Shown here: positions 26,703-36,190 of the stretch, piece after piece | How the letters are laid out: every line of letters begins with the position of its first letter | Numbering within the stretch: the first letter of the stretch is position 1 | Source: an uncultured Christensenellaceae bacterium | GTDB taxonomy: Bacteria; Bacillota; Clostridia; Christensenellales; CAG-314 | Direction: 5' to 3' | DNA: 64,000 nucleotides | NCBI GenBank assembly: GCA_910585195.1 | Contig: CAJUCX010000005.1 | Span: 32,013 to 96,012, forward strand | Translations under genes and position numbers: made by a program | Notes under the pieces: generated by a model | What the model was told of the DNA's origin: nothing | The model's database searches: none | What the model saw: only the letters and a program-made list of their open reading frames with translations

Positions 26703-26799
26703 CAGCAAAATAATTGCTCAAAGCGATTATTTTGAGGGAAGAGTTGAATAAACTTGAAAAACAATTAAGGAAATACGAAAAAAACTAACGGTAAAATAA
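26634..26799 (+). repeat. Tandem duplication of the uvrB 3' end
   Basis: About 79 bases from 26634 (AAAGCGATTATTTTGAGGGA...) recur at 26720 with an 86-base offset. The first copy is the coding tail of uvrB plus its stop. The second is non-coding but still spells the same C-terminal peptide if read in its own frame, differing at third codon positions (AGA/AGG, TAT/TAC). Confidence 0.92.
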
Positions 26800-26812
26800 G
26801 GCTTAAAACATT

Positions 26813-29641
26813 ATGAGAAACGATATTTTTATTAAAAACGCAAAAGAAAACAACTTAAAAGGCATTGACGTATCTATACCGAGAGATAAATTGGTTGTCT
26901 TTACGGGTATTTCAGGCAGCGGCAAAAGCAGTTTGGCTTTCGATACCATTTTTGCCGAAGGTCAGCGCAGATACGTAGAGAGTCTGTCCGCCTATGCAAG
27001 GCAGTTTTTGGGGCAGATGGAAAAACCCGACGTAGAGTATATAGAGGGGCTTTCTCCCGCGATTTCCATAGACCAAAAAACAACGTCGTCAAATCCGCGT
27101 TCCACAGTAGGCACCGTTACGGAAATTTATGACTATTTGCGTTTGCTTTTTGCACGCATAGGAACGCCTTATTGTCCGAAGTGCGGCAAAGAAATAAAAA
27201 AACAGTCGGTCGACCAGATTTGCGAGCAGGTTATGCGCGCTGACGAAGGCAAAAAACTTATGGTGTTGGCGCCGGTTATTCGCAGCAGAAAGGGCGAATA
27301 TACCAAACTGTTTAACGACCTTAAAAAGAGCGGTTACGCCCGCGTGAACGTAGACGGCAACGTGTATTTGCTTGAAGAAGAAATAAAACTTGACAAAAAT
27401 CTTAAACACAACATAAGCGTAGTTGTAGACAGGTTGGCGGTAAAAACCGATATGCACAAGCGCCTTGCCGACAGCGTAGAGACGGCTTTGCGCCTTGCCG
27501 ACGATTTGGTAATAATTGATATGGAAGGCACTCAAACGCTTTACTCCGCAACATATTCCTGCCCCGACTGCGGCATTTCGTTGCAAGAGTTGGAGCCGAG
27601 AATGTTCAGCTTCAACAGTCCTTTCGGCGCATGTCCCGAGTGCAAAGGTTTGGGATTTGTTATGGAGTTTGACGAAGACCTTATAATACCCGACAGACGA
27701 AAAAGCCTTGCGGAAGGCGCAATAAAAATTATGGGCATTTCCATAGACGGCGGAATGATGTATAAATTGCTTGAAGGGTTCGGCAAAAAATACGGATTTT
27801 CGCTTGATACGCCTATAGAAAAGTTGTCAAAACAAGCATATGACGTACTTATGTACGGCAACGGCGGTGAAAATATCGACATAGAATATAATTCCAAAAC
27901 ATTCAACGGCAGTATGAAACGCAGTTGGGAGGGCATTATGCCTATGATGGCGCGCAGATATGCGGCGTGCACCAACGATTGGATGAAGTTGGAGTACGAG
28001 CGCTTTATGCGTACCCGTCCTTGCAACGTCTGCGACGGCAAACGCCTTAAAAAGGAAAGCCTTTCGGTAAAAATCGCAGGAAAAAACATTGCCCAACTTT
28101 GCGATATGTCGATAATTAAATTGCAGGAGTTTTTTGACGATATACAACTCGACAGCACCAAAAGCAAAATCGCGGAAGTGGTTTTGAAGGAAATTAAAGC
28201 GCGGTTAAACTTTCTTATTTCCGTAGGTTTAGACTATCTCACGTTGTCGCGAAGCAGCGGCACGCTCTCCGGCGGAGAGGCGCAGCGCATAAGACTTGCG
28301 ACGCAAATAGGCAGCGGACTTATGGGCGTGCTTTATATTTTGGACGAGCCGAGCATAGGTCTGCACCAAAGAGACAACGAAAAACTGATAGAAACCTTAA
28401 AACACCTTAGAGATTTGGGCAACACTTTGATAGTGGTAGAGCACGACGAAGACACCATACTTTCTGCCGACCACGTTATAGACATAGGTCCCGGGGCGGG
28501 CGTACACGGCGGTCAACTTATTTATGCCGGAGATGTAGACGGACTTAAAGATTGTAAAGAATCTGTTACCGGTCAATATTTGTCGCACCGCAAATTCGTG
28601 CCTACGCCAAAGTCGCGCAGAGAGATTACCGACAAAAAAATAGTGCTTAAAGGCGCAACGCAAAACAACTTAAAGAACGTCGACGTGGAAGTTCCTTTGG
28701 GGGTGTTTAACGTGGTTACCGGCGTTTCGGGCAGCGGCAAAAGCAGTTTGATTAACGAAACGCTGCTGCCTGTGCTGTCCGAGCAGTTAAACCGCGCAAG
28801 ACGAGGCAGAACCAATTACAAAGAAATTTCCGGTTTGGAGTATCTCGACAAAGTAATAGCCATAGACCAAAGCCCGATAGGAAGAACGCCTAGGAGCAAC
28901 CCTGCGACGTATACGGGAATGTTCACCAACATAAGAGAACTTTTTGCACAGACGCCCGACGCCAAAGAACGCGGATATAAGGCAGGCAGATTCAGTTTCA
29001 ACGTGCGCGGCGGACGGTGCGACAACTGCGACGGCGACGGCATAATCAAGATAGAAATGAACTTCTTGCCCGACGTTTACGTGCCTTGCGAGGTTTGTCA
29101 TTCGCAGCGGTACAATCAAGAAACTTTGCAGGTCAAATATAAAGGCAAAAATATTTCCGACGTGCTTAATATGACCGTGGAAGAAGCACTTGACTTTTTT
29201 GCAAATATATCCAACATAAAATCCAAATTGCAAACTCTTTACGACGTGGGTTTGGGTTATATCACTCTCGGGCAAAGCGCGACTACTTTGTCGGGCGGCG
29301 AGGCGCAAAGGGTAAAACTGGCAACGGAACTCGCAAAGCGCAACACGGGCAAGACGGTGTATATTTTGGACGAGCCTACGACGGGTTTGCACGCCGCAGA
29401 CGTAGACAAACTCATCTCTATTTTGCAGCGGCTTGTGGCAGGCGGAAACACGGTTATAGTTATAGAGCACAATCTAGACGTAATTAGAGTTGCCGACCAT
29501 ATCATAGACTTGGGACCCGAAGGCGGAGACAAGGGCGGCAAAATTATTGCTGTCGGCACACCGGAAGAAGTTGCGAAAAACAAAAACAGCCATACGGGCA
29601 GATTTTTAGCGCAGGCTTTGGAAACCTATAAAACAGTTTGA
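26813..29641 (+). CDS. uvrA: Excinuclease ABC subunit A
   Basis: A 942-residue ABC ATPase dimer that finds DNA lesions and loads UvrB. The first Walker A GISGSGKSSL is at about 31-40. A zinc site CPDCG...CPEC follows, then the first ABC signature LSGGEAQR. The second Walker A GVSGSGKSSL is near 637, the second zinc module CDNCDGDG/CEVC near 745, and a second LSGGEAQR and DEPTTGLH close the protein. Length and architecture are normal. It starts 110 bases after uvrB; the gap contains the duplicated uvrB tail and no strong ribosome site. Confidence 0.98.
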   Translation: MRNDIFIKNAKENNLKGIDVSIPRDKLVVFTGISGSGKSSLAFDTIFAEGQRRYVESLSAYARQFLGQMEKPDVEYIEGLSPAISIDQKTTSSNPRSTVGTVTEIYDYLRLLFARIGTPYCPKCGKEIKKQSVDQICEQVMRADEGKKLMVLAPVIRSRKGEYTKLFNDLKKSGYARVNVDGNVYLLEEEIKLDKNLKHNISVVVDRLAVKTDMHKRLADSVETALRLADDLVIIDMEGTQTLYSATYSCPDCGISLQELEPRMFSFNSPFGACPECKGLGFVMEFDEDLIIPDRRKSLAEGAIKIMGISIDGGMMYKLLEGFGKKYGFSLDTPIEKLSKQAYDVLMYGNGGENIDIEYNSKTFNGSMKRSWEGIMPMMARRYAACTNDWMKLEYERFMRTRPCNVCDGKRLKKESLSVKIAGKNIAQLCDMSIIKLQEFFDDIQLDSTKSKIAEVVLKEIKARLNFLISVGLDYLTLSRSSGTLSGGEAQRIRLATQIGSGLMGVLYILDEPSIGLHQRDNEKLIETLKHLRDLGNTLIVVEHDEDTILSADHVIDIGPGAGVHGGQLIYAGDVDGLKDCKESVTGQYLSHRKFVPTPKSRREITDKKIVLKGATQNNLKNVDVEVPLGVFNVVTGVSGSGKSSLINETLLPVLSEQLNRARRGRTNYKEISGLEYLDKVIAIDQSPIGRTPRSNPATYTGMFTNIRELFAQTPDAKERGYKAGRFSFNVRGGRCDNCDGDGIIKIEMNFLPDVYVPCEVCHSQRYNQETLQVKYKGKNISDVLNMTVEEALDFFANISNIKSKLQTLYDVGLGYITLGQSATTLSGGEAQRVKLATELAKRNTGKTVYILDEPTTGLHAADVDKLISILQRLVAGGNTVIVIEHNLDVIRVADHIIDLGPEGGDKGGKIIAVGTPEEVAKNKNSHTGRFLAQALETYKTV

Positions 29642-29788
29642 TAGTATTTTATAATTGTTAAAATACAACCATTAAATTGCGTTAAAGTCGGTGTAAAATA
29701 AATTTATTACAGACAAAGAGGTGCGGAAATTTCCGTACCTTTATTTTTAAGTCAAAAAAGCCGTTGTAAAATCATAAACTTTTATGAT

Positions 29789-31060
29789 ATGAAATTGAGA
29801 TTGAAAAATACCGTCATTATAGGTTTTGCCTTTTTGTCTATTATGGTCTTGTGGCAGGCTTATAATTGGCTTGTGCCGTTGTATCTTGACGAATATTTGC
29901 GCGGCGTTTTTAACGGAAATGAGTTTTTGATTGGACTCGTCATGGGGCTTGACAACCTGTTTGCCGTGTTTATGATACCCGTCATAGGCAAAATAAGCGA
30001 CAGGCAAAAGGCGCAGACGGGCAGCAGAATGAAATTGATTACCGTAGGCATTATGCTTGCAGGTGCGGCGTTTATTTGTCTGCCTTTGGCAAAGGGCAAT
30101 ATTTTTGCAATGATTGCGGTTTTGTTTGTAATTCTCGTTGCTATGAATATTTACCGCGCGCCTGCCGTTTCGCTTATGCCTGACATTACTCCAAAGCCGC
30201 TCAGAAGCAAGGCAAATGCCGTAATAAACATTATGGGTGGTATAGGCACCGCGATAGGCTATATTTTGCTTCTTGCAGGCGGCGTGCTTAACGTAGACAG
30301 CAGTTTTACCGTTTGGGGCGTTGTGTTGGTTATGTTTGTATGTCTTGCCGTGCTTATGTACAAGGTGGACGAACGGCAGTTTGAAGCCGATATGAATGCC
30401 GACCTTGCTTTATATAAAAAAATGGGCATAGACGTAAATGCCGATGACGAAATGCTTTCCTGCTCCGACGGCGCATTGGGCAAAAAAGAAAAAAAGAGTC
30501 TTATACTCGTGTTGCTTTCTGTATTTTTTTATTATATGGCGACCAACGCGGTGGAAACCTTTATGTCTCTTTACAGCGACCAAGTGCTGCACAATACCAA
30601 TGCGGGTTTGATATTGTTCGGCGTGCTTGCCGGCGGTTCTTTTATATTTTTATATCCGTCTGCGGTGTTTGCGCAAAAACACGGCTTTCGCAACGCAATG
30701 CTGTTGGGTGCGTGTCTTATGGCAGGCAGCAATATATTTATAGCGTTTTTTACCGCTTTCAGTTGGTTGCTGCTGCCTGCGTTTTTCGTTACCGGCGCAG
30801 GTATGGCGTTTATGATTTCAAATATGTATCCGCTGGTCGTCGGCTTTTGCAAAAAGGGAGAGTTTGCAAGATATACGGGTTTTTATTACACTGCCACGAT
30901 GATTGCGCAAGCGGTAACTCCTGTTTTGGCAGGGCTGTTATTTTCCGACTGGCTGTTTGGCACGATGAAAGTTCTTATGCCGTACTCGGCAATATTTATG
31001 GTGCTTTCCGCAGCGATGTTGTTTTTGGTGCCTATGGAAAAGAAGGGGACTTTGCAATAA
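29789..31060 (+). CDS. MFS transporter, SLC45/GPH-like
   Basis: A 423-residue carrier with 12 predicted transmembrane segments. VMGLDNLFAVFMIPVIGKISDRQKAQTGSRM near residue 50-80 is the motif between TM2 and TM3 in the sugar-cation (GPH/SLC45-like) branch of the major facilitator superfamily. A polar central loop of about 45 residues (DERQFEADMNADL...) separates the two halves. The substrate is unknown; sugars are the usual cargo. It is a single-gene unit ending at the terminator at 31,103. No convincing ribosome site precedes the ATG. Confidence 0.85.
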   Translation: MKLRLKNTVIIGFAFLSIMVLWQAYNWLVPLYLDEYLRGVFNGNEFLIGLVMGLDNLFAVFMIPVIGKISDRQKAQTGSRMKLITVGIMLAGAAFICLPLAKGNIFAMIAVLFVILVAMNIYRAPAVSLMPDITPKPLRSKANAVINIMGGIGTAIGYILLLAGGVLNVDSSFTVWGVVLVMFVCLAVLMYKVDERQFEADMNADLALYKKMGIDVNADDEMLSCSDGALGKKEKKSLILVLLSVFFYYMATNAVETFMSLYSDQVLHNTNAGLILFGVLAGGSFIFLYPSAVFAQKHGFRNAMLLGACLMAGSNIFIAFFTAFSWLLLPAFFVTGAGMAFMISNMYPLVVGFCKKGEFARYTGFYYTATMIAQAVTPVLAGLLFSDWLFGTMKVLMPYSAIFMVLSAAMLFLVPMEKKGTLQ

Positions 31061-31102
31061 TTTATAAGTCGAATTGTTTTGAAACATCAATCAAATGCAA
31101 AT

Positions 31103-31136
31103 CACCCGCGCAACAATTTATCGCGCGGGTGGTTTT
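31103..31136 (+). terminator. Terminator after MFS gene
   Basis: CACCCGCGC (31103-31111) pairs with GCGCGGGTG (31123-31131), followed by GTTTTT. Confidence 0.9.
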
Positions 31137-31176
31137 TAGTATTTGTATTAAATAAAAATTACGGTTGAAAAATAAT

Positions 31177-31554
31177 TTACAATATATGCTCGGGTGTAGG
31201 TATGAGCATATGAGGAATATGCCGCGAAAGTTCTATCAAAACGTCAAGCTGCGCCTGTGCCGAGTCGAAGTCCTGCTGTGCGACGTAGGCGTGGCACTCC
31301 GCCATACGAAAGTCCATTTCCGTAAAGTCCAAATGATTCAAAAAATATTCCACGCATTCGCGGCGGTTTTTCCAATCGTCCCAAATAATATCGTATTCCT
31401 GTTCTGTAAGAGTTTTGTTTTCCGCCTTTTCATAAGCTGCGACGAGTTGTTCCTCCAACGCCGTAAAATGGTTATTGACTACAAAAATTTCCGCCAAACC
31501 TGCGCCAACAAGCGCAAGAAAAATAAGCGTGGTTACGATAATTTGTTTAGCCAA
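31177..31554 (-). CDS. DUF4363 family membrane-anchored protein
   Basis: A 125-residue protein with one N-terminal transmembrane segment (about residues 3-22) and a helical acidic extracytoplasmic domain (ALEEQLVAAYEKAENKTLTEQEYD). DUF4363 proteins accompany DUF421 proteins, as here. I place the start at the TTG at 31554, preceded by AGGAGG nine bases upstream. This start overlaps the stop of the DUF421 gene by eight bases. An ATG at 31575 would put the ribosome site inside the coding region. Function unknown; probably works with its neighbour in the envelope. Confidence 0.8.
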   Translation of the reverse strand: MAKQIIVTTLIFLALVGAGLAEIFVVNNHFTALEEQLVAAYEKAENKTLTEQEYDIIWDDWKNRRECVEYFLNHLDFTEMDFRMAECHAYVAQQDFDSAQAQLDVLIELSRHIPHMLIPTPEHIL

Positions 31555-32236
31555 GGCGCAGTTCCTCCTTTGCATTCAGCGTAATGTACTTTTGGTTTTC
31601 CGGCTGAATAAGCATTTTGCCGTATTCGTCTACGGTTACCACAAGCAGTTTATCTACGGTGAGGTCAAATTTTTTGAATATATTTTCCATATCGGTTTTG
31701 TCTACGTGGTAATATCCTACGTCTTCCTTTACCCATTGACCGTCTACTATCAAAGGCACCGGCAACGACACGTTTTGCTGCTGTTCTTGCTGCTGCGGAT
31801 ACGGTATTACCGAAAGTTGACCGTTTGTTTCGAAAATAGCGTATGCGATTTGGTCTACGGAAAAATAACCCGCGGCGCGCATAGCCTGCAACAAATCGTT
31901 CATTTGCATATTCATACTTTGCAGTGCGTCAAGTCTTACGCCGTTTTTGTCTATTACTATTATAGGGGTTCCGCTTATTACGTCCTGAAACTTTCTGTTG
32001 CGCTTTGATAATAAAATAATTACCTGATGAATAACGTACATTGTAAGTATCGAAATTATGCCGAACGTAAGCGGTATCGATTTGTCCGCCATAGGTATGC
32101 AGGCGAGTTCTGCAATTACCAAAGTTATTGCAAGTTCAAACGGCTCCATTTCGCCTATCTGACGCTTGCCCATCATTCTTATTACTATAAGCAAGACTAA
32201 AAATATTAAAATTGAGCGTATAACAACGGTTAACAT
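31547..32236 (-). CDS. DUF421 family membrane protein (YetF-like)
   Basis: A 229-residue protein of the YetF/DUF421 family. Three N-terminal transmembrane helices contain MGKRQIGEMEPFELAITLVIAELA, the signature block, followed by a cytosolic two-part domain with SGTPIVIIDKNGVRLDALQSMNM. The family is associated with spore germination and envelope functions in Bacillus (YetF/YrbG types), but no biochemical activity is settled. It overlaps the DUF4363 gene, implying coupled synthesis of the pair. Confidence 0.9.
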   Translation of the reverse strand: MLTVVIRSILIFLVLLIVIRMMGKRQIGEMEPFELAITLVIAELACIPMADKSIPLTFGIISILTMYVIHQVIILLSKRNRKFQDVISGTPIIVIDKNGVRLDALQSMNMQMNDLLQAMRAAGYFSVDQIAYAIFETNGQLSVIPYPQQQEQQQNVSLPVPLIVDGQWVKEDVGYYHVDKTDMENIFKKFDLTVDKLLVVTVDEYGKMLIQPENQKYITLNAKEELRLG

Positions 32237-32314
32237 ACCTTAATTTTTGCCAACAGCGCTAAAACTATACTCAAACGCTTTACATAAAAGCAAAATTAAA
32301 ATAAAATAAAATCA

Positions 32315-32406
32315 AGCAAAGTAGGTTCAGCGCGTAAAGTGTTGCGGGATGGGAACGTTGCCCGCAAACGAAGGAATACTCCGCGATGCTGAATTGCGTC
32401 CGTTGC
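32315..32406 (+). promoter_or_regulatory. THF (tetrahydrofolate) riboswitch
   Basis: The aptamer core matches the class I THF pattern. AGTAG, then CGCGT-AAAGTG, GGGATGGGAACGTTGCCC (P3 with its loop), AAACGAAGG, CCGCGATG, TTCAGC pairing with GCTGAA, and TTGCGTCC closing against AGCAA/TTGC. It stands directly before the folate ECF subunit. The expression platform is not obvious: GCGG/CCGC at about 32412-32428 and a T-run near 32452 precede the GGGAGG ribosome site, so control may be at translation. Confidence 0.85.
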
Positions 32407-32472
32407 AAAAAGCGGTTGTCATTGCCGCAATATTGTTATGGACCTGCCTATTTTTTTAAGGGAGGTTTTTTT

Positions 32473-33003
32473 ATGAACAAAAAGACAAAATTCATTACTT
32501 ACACGGCAGTTTTTACTGCTCTTGCCGTCATTGCAAACATGTTTGTAATTCCGCTCGGCGGGGGCGGTAATTTTATTTCTTTGGTATATATACCTTGCTT
32601 TTTTGCGGGCATATATCTCGGGCCGCTGACCGGTTTTGCCGTAGGCGCCGTCGCCGACATATTGGGCTGCATAATTGCACCTAAGGGCGCTTGGCTACCG
32701 TTGATTACCGTAGCGTCGGGGCTGTTGGGGTTGATACCGGGGCTTGTGTTTAAGTATTTCAAGATAAAGAGTGACACGGTAAAATTGCTTGTAAGCATTT
32801 ATTTGTGCCTGCTTATCTGCACTTGCGGGCTTAATACGCTTGCTACTTATTTGGCTTACAGCAAGGGCAAAACTTTTGCTGCTTATCTTGCCGTCAGGGT
32901 GCCGGTTCAGCTTTTGGTTGCTGCAATCAACTTTGTAATTATAGGCGCGCTGCAAAAAGTAAAACCGCTTACCAAAATGCTTACGTTGGAAAACAGGATT
33001 TAA
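32473..33003 (+). CDS. folT: Folate-family ECF transporter S component
   Basis: A 176-residue membrane protein with about six hydrophobic segments. TAVFTALAVIANMFVIPLG, then FISLVYIPCFFAGIYLGPLTGFAVGAVADILG and PKGAWLP match the FolT branch of ECF S components, which bind folates and dock on a shared EcfT/A/A' module not present in this window. The THF riboswitch in its leader supports the substrate independently. The start is the ATG at 32473 after AAGGGAGG; an upstream in-frame ATG at 32386 lies inside the riboswitch. Confidence 0.93.
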   Translation: MNKKTKFITYTAVFTALAVIANMFVIPLGGGGNFISLVYIPCFFAGIYLGPLTGFAVGAVADILGCIIAPKGAWLPLITVASGLLGLIPGLVFKYFKIKSDTVKLLVSIYLCLLICTCGLNTLATYLAYSKGKTFAAYLAVRVPVQLLVAAINFVIIGALQKVKPLTKMLTLENRI

Positions 33004-33030
33004 TTATTTTACATCAATTAACGTTCACAA

Positions 33031-33062
33031 AGAGCCGTTGTAAAAACAACGGCTCTAATTTT
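33031..33062 (+). terminator. Terminator after folT
   Basis: AGAGCCGTTGT (33031-33041), AAAA loop, ACAACGGCTCT (33046-33056), then AATTTTTT. Confidence 0.92.
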
Positions 33063-33090
33063 TTATTGTTTAACGGTTTTATTGTTTTAT

Positions 33091-33140
33091 ATTCGATAAT
33101 ATGTTTCCGCTTGCAATTTGCAAGTATCCATATTATCGAA
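33091..33140. other. Two-tier inverted repeat between folT and flippase gene
   Basis: TTCGATAATATG (33092-33103) pairs with CATATTATCGAA (33129-33140), enclosing a second repeat CTTGCAA-T-TTGCAAG. It lies downstream of the leftward flippase gene; there is no T-run, so a terminator role is uncertain. Confidence 0.5.
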
Positions 33141-33164
33141 AGGTAAATCTAAACTCTTAAGTTT

Positions 33165-34709
33165 TTATCGGCACGACGGTTTTATCTTTTGTTTAACAGC
33201 ATTTTTGCCGCCGCGTAATATAAGCAGGTTTTTCCACAGCAGAGATATTTCCGCAGTATCGAACATTGTAACCAGCGTCAAAAATACGCCTACGCAGATA
33301 ATGCAGCAAATTATCAAAGCAAATATTCCGCCTACTATTACAGTGCATAAGTTTGAAAGCAGCAAGCCCATCGCGCCCGAAATTGCCGCAAACAAAAGCA
33401 GAGTGAACAGGGTTTTTATAAAGTTGCCTTTAAGCTGAACGGTTTTGCAAATCATAGTGGTGTTAAGCACTGCCGTTACTCCCATACCAAGCCCGGTGCC
33501 TACTATCAGACAGTAAGAGCCTATATATTTAGGTAAAAACCATAACGACAAAATCATACACAAACCGCCTACAAAATAATTAAGCAGGCTTTTGTACTCC
33601 AACCCCAAAGAGTTTTGCAAACTCGTGGTAAGCGACGCAACAGCAAGAGGAATCATTATCCAGCAGGCATTTTGTACGTATTTGCCTGCTTGTGCATTTT
33701 TGAATACAAGCATACAAATATCAGGTGCAAAGGCAATATATACGCCTATTGCAAGCGCACCGAAAAGCAAAGTATAATTTATTGCTTTTTTTAGGTGGCG
33801 TCTGACTATTTCTACTTTGCCTATTTTCATATTTCCCGAAATTTCAGGTACAAGCGTTGTGGAAATTGCATAAGTGAAAATAACGGGAAATGCAATAAGC
33901 GGCAATACCATACCTGTAAGTATTCCGTACTCCGCCATAACGGAGTTTAGCGTGTAGCCTACCGCAGTCATACGCATATTAAACAAAACAGCGATGGCGG
34001 TTGTAAATAAGCTGCCGGCAAGCCTTATGCCAGACACGGGGATTGCGCTTTTTATTATAGGTTTTATGTGTTCCGCAGGTTTGGCAAAACCGCCGCCGTG
34101 TATTTTGTAAGTTATAAACGAAACCGTTGCGGTAATAATACACGTTGCGGAATACGCCATACAAGCGCGCAGAGTGCCGGTATATTCGCTGAAAAATCCT
34201 TGAAAAACAACGAGGGCAAGGCAAATGCGTATCACTATATCGATGATTTCCAAACTGCTGTGGGGGACATATTTCTTTTTGCCCCAAAGCGCGCCGCGAA
34301 AACACGCGTAAAGCGAGTTTGCAAATGCCGCCGGCAAAAGCAGCAGGCACATAGTGGCAATTTGGCTTGACTGAGTCAACTTCATAAGCAAGCCGTTGTT
34401 GAGAAAGAAAATTCCGCACATACATATCGATATGCCCATACCTATTGCCAACGCCGCCGTTACGGCGCCGTTTTGACTTTTTTTATCTCCAAGCGCGTCA
34501 AACTCCGCAACGCGTCTGCCTAACACAAAAGGCAGTCCGCTTGCGGACAACGCCACGATGAGGCTTACGAGGTTTGACGCAACCTGATACATGCCCAAGC
34601 CTTCCGCGCCTATTGCGTGAGATAAAATGATTGTGTAAATAAAACCGCCTATTTGGTCTACGGTGGAAAATAAGGTAATTGTAATTACCGTGCGATATAT
34701 GTTAGCGAT
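33165..34709 (-). CDS. MATE-like polysaccharide/lipid flippase (SpoVB/MurJ-type), apparent ATC start
   Basis: A membrane protein of about 514 residues and some 14 transmembrane helices. The family opening is TVDQIGGFIYTIILSHAIGAEGLGMYQ, with ASGLPFVLGRRVAEF and FRGALWGKKKYVP further in. This resembles SpoVB-type members of the MOP superfamily, which flip lipid-linked cell-wall precursors. No ATG, GTG or TTG stands at the expected place. AAGGAGG (34718-34724) is followed eight bases later by an in-frame ATC at 34709, which would give ANIYRTVITITL as the N-terminus after initiator Met. The only in-frame TTG nearby (34757) has no ribosome site. AUC initiation or a point change is likely. Confidence 0.82.
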   Translation of the reverse strand: MANIYRTVITITLFSTVDQIGGFIYTIILSHAIGAEGLGMYQVASNLVSLIVALSASGLPFVLGRRVAEFDALGDKKSQNGAVTAALAIGMGISICMCGIFFLNNGLLMKLTQSSQIATMCLLLLPAAFANSLYACFRGALWGKKKYVPHSSLEIIDIVIRICLALVVFQGFFSEYTGTLRACMAYSATCIITATVSFITYKIHGGGFAKPAEHIKPIIKSAIPVSGIRLAGSLFTTAIAVLFNMRMTAVGYTLNSVMAEYGILTGMVLPLIAFPVIFTYAISTTLVPEISGNMKIGKVEIVRRHLKKAINYTLLFGALAIGVYIAFAPDICMLVFKNAQAGKYVQNACWIMIPLAVASLTTSLQNSLGLEYKSLLNYFVGGLCMILSLWFLPKYIGSYCLIVGTGLGMGVTAVLNTTMICKTVQLKGNFIKTLFTLLLFAAISGAMGLLLSNLCTVIVGGIFALIICCIICVGVFLTLVTMFDTAEISLLWKNLLILRGGKNAVKQKIKPSCR

Positions 34710-34830
34710 TGCGGTAGCCTCCTTGTCCTTTATGTAAAATATATTCAAACAAAACAAATAATATTATTGCAGGAGCAAATGACGAGCGGAAAGTAAAAAA
34801 TGAAACAAAACAAAAAATTTTCATTATTAG

Positions 34831-34859
34831 TTGCAATACTTAAAAATTTAATGTATAAT
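34831..34859 (+). promoter_or_regulatory. Promoter of GNAT gene
   Basis: TTGCAA 34831-34836, 17-base spacer, TATAAT 34854-34859, then a 39-base leader with AAGGAG. Confidence 0.75.
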
Positions 34860-34898
34860 ATTACTATAAAAACAGAGTTTATTTAAGGAGTTTGTTTT

Positions 34899-36029
34899 AT
34901 GGTAACAGTAAAAACTTTGGACGTAAAAGATAAAAAACTGTTCAAAATTTGGGCAGATTTTCCTAATAAATTATATAAAGACAATCCGCATTACGTGCCT
35001 TATTTGCTTTCGGACGAAGTAAACCTTACAAATCCCAAAAAGAACGTGGCTTTTCACGAATGCGATGCGAGATATTTTTTGGCGTATAAAGACGGCAAAG
35101 TCGTCGGACGCGTGGCAGGTATAATTCAACGTACTTCCAACGCCAAAGAAAACGTAAAGAGAGTGCGTTTGAGCCGTCTGGATTTTGTAGACGATTTGGA
35201 AGTAGTACAAGCCCTTACCAAAGCGGTGGAGGACTTCGGCAAAGAAATGGGTATGGACACAGTGCACGGACCTTACGGCTTTAACGATTTGGACAGGGAA
35301 GGCATGCGGTCCGAAGGGTTTGACAGAGACGCAACTTTTGCAACCAACTATAACCATTCTTATTATCTCCCGCTGTTGGAAAAGTGCGGTTACCGTGTGG
35401 AAAACGTATGGCACGAATATAAAATTCACGTTCCGCAAGTTTTGCCGGAAAAGGTGCTGAGAGTCGCCGATATTGCGGAAAAGCGTTACGGACTTTACGT
35501 GCCGGAAGAAAAAAACTTAAACGTGTTTATAAAAAAATATCTTACGCAGTTGTTTGACGCTTACGACAAGGCTTACAGCGTGTTGCCTGCTACTATACCT
35601 ATTACGCCTGCAATGCGCGTTCAACTTAAAAATCAATTTAAGTTGGTAATAAACAAAGATTACGTAGCCGTCGTTTTGACTCCCGAAAAGGAAGTCGTTG
35701 CGTTTGCGTTGGCATTTCCGTCGCTTACAAAGGTGTTTAAGGGTACGGGCGGCAGACTGTCGTTAAAGACGATTTTAAGGCTGTTGAAGGAAAAGAAACA
35801 CCCGACGGAACTTGAATTTGCAATTATCGGTGCTATTCCGGGGTATGACACAAAGGGCGCGGCGGCATTGCTGCTTAAAAATATTCACGCCAAGATGCTT
35901 AAAGACGGCATAAAGACGGCAGAGTCTAATCCCGAACTTACGACAAACGTCAAAATGCAATCGCTGTGGAACGTTTTCGAAACGGAACAGCACAAAAAAG
36001 ACGTAACTGTAATTAAAGAAATAGGCTGA
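34899..36029 (+). CDS. GNAT-fold N-acetyltransferase-like protein
   Basis: A 376-residue cytoplasmic protein with an acetyltransferase-like N-terminal half. FLAYKDGKVVGRVAGIIQ (about 56-73) is the central strand pair of the GNAT fold, and GPYGFNDLDREGMRSEGFD follows. The C-terminal half has a second GNAT-like segment (VVAFALAFPSL and GAAALLLKNIHAKMLKDG). It resembles large uncharacterised GNAT-like proteins found in many anaerobes; the acceptor is unknown. AAGGAG eight bases before the ATG. Single-gene unit with its own promoter and terminator. Confidence 0.78.
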   Translation: MVTVKTLDVKDKKLFKIWADFPNKLYKDNPHYVPYLLSDEVNLTNPKKNVAFHECDARYFLAYKDGKVVGRVAGIIQRTSNAKENVKRVRLSRLDFVDDLEVVQALTKAVEDFGKEMGMDTVHGPYGFNDLDREGMRSEGFDRDATFATNYNHSYYLPLLEKCGYRVENVWHEYKIHVPQVLPEKVLRVADIAEKRYGLYVPEEKNLNVFIKKYLTQLFDAYDKAYSVLPATIPITPAMRVQLKNQFKLVINKDYVAVVLTPEKEVVAFALAFPSLTKVFKGTGGRLSLKTILRLLKEKKHPTELEFAIIGAIPGYDTKGAAALLLKNIHAKMLKDGIKTAESNPELTTNVKMQSLWNVFETEQHKKDVTVIKEIG

Positions 36030-36133
36030 GCGAAAAAATAGCTTGCATCAGTAAAGAATATTAAACTTACAACTAGAGCAATATTAAAAGCCTGCAATCA
36101 AATAAACAGATTGACTGTAATAAAGTAATAGTA

Positions 36134-36169
36134 AACGCCCCGCGCTTATAAAGCACGGGGCGTTGTTTT
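36134..36169 (+). terminator. Terminator after GNAT gene
   Basis: AACGCCCCG (36134-36142) pairs with CGGGGCGTT (36156-36164), with GCTT/AAGC inside, then GTTTTA. Confidence 0.9.
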
Positions 36170-36190
36170 ACGTTACTTTAATTTGAAATT

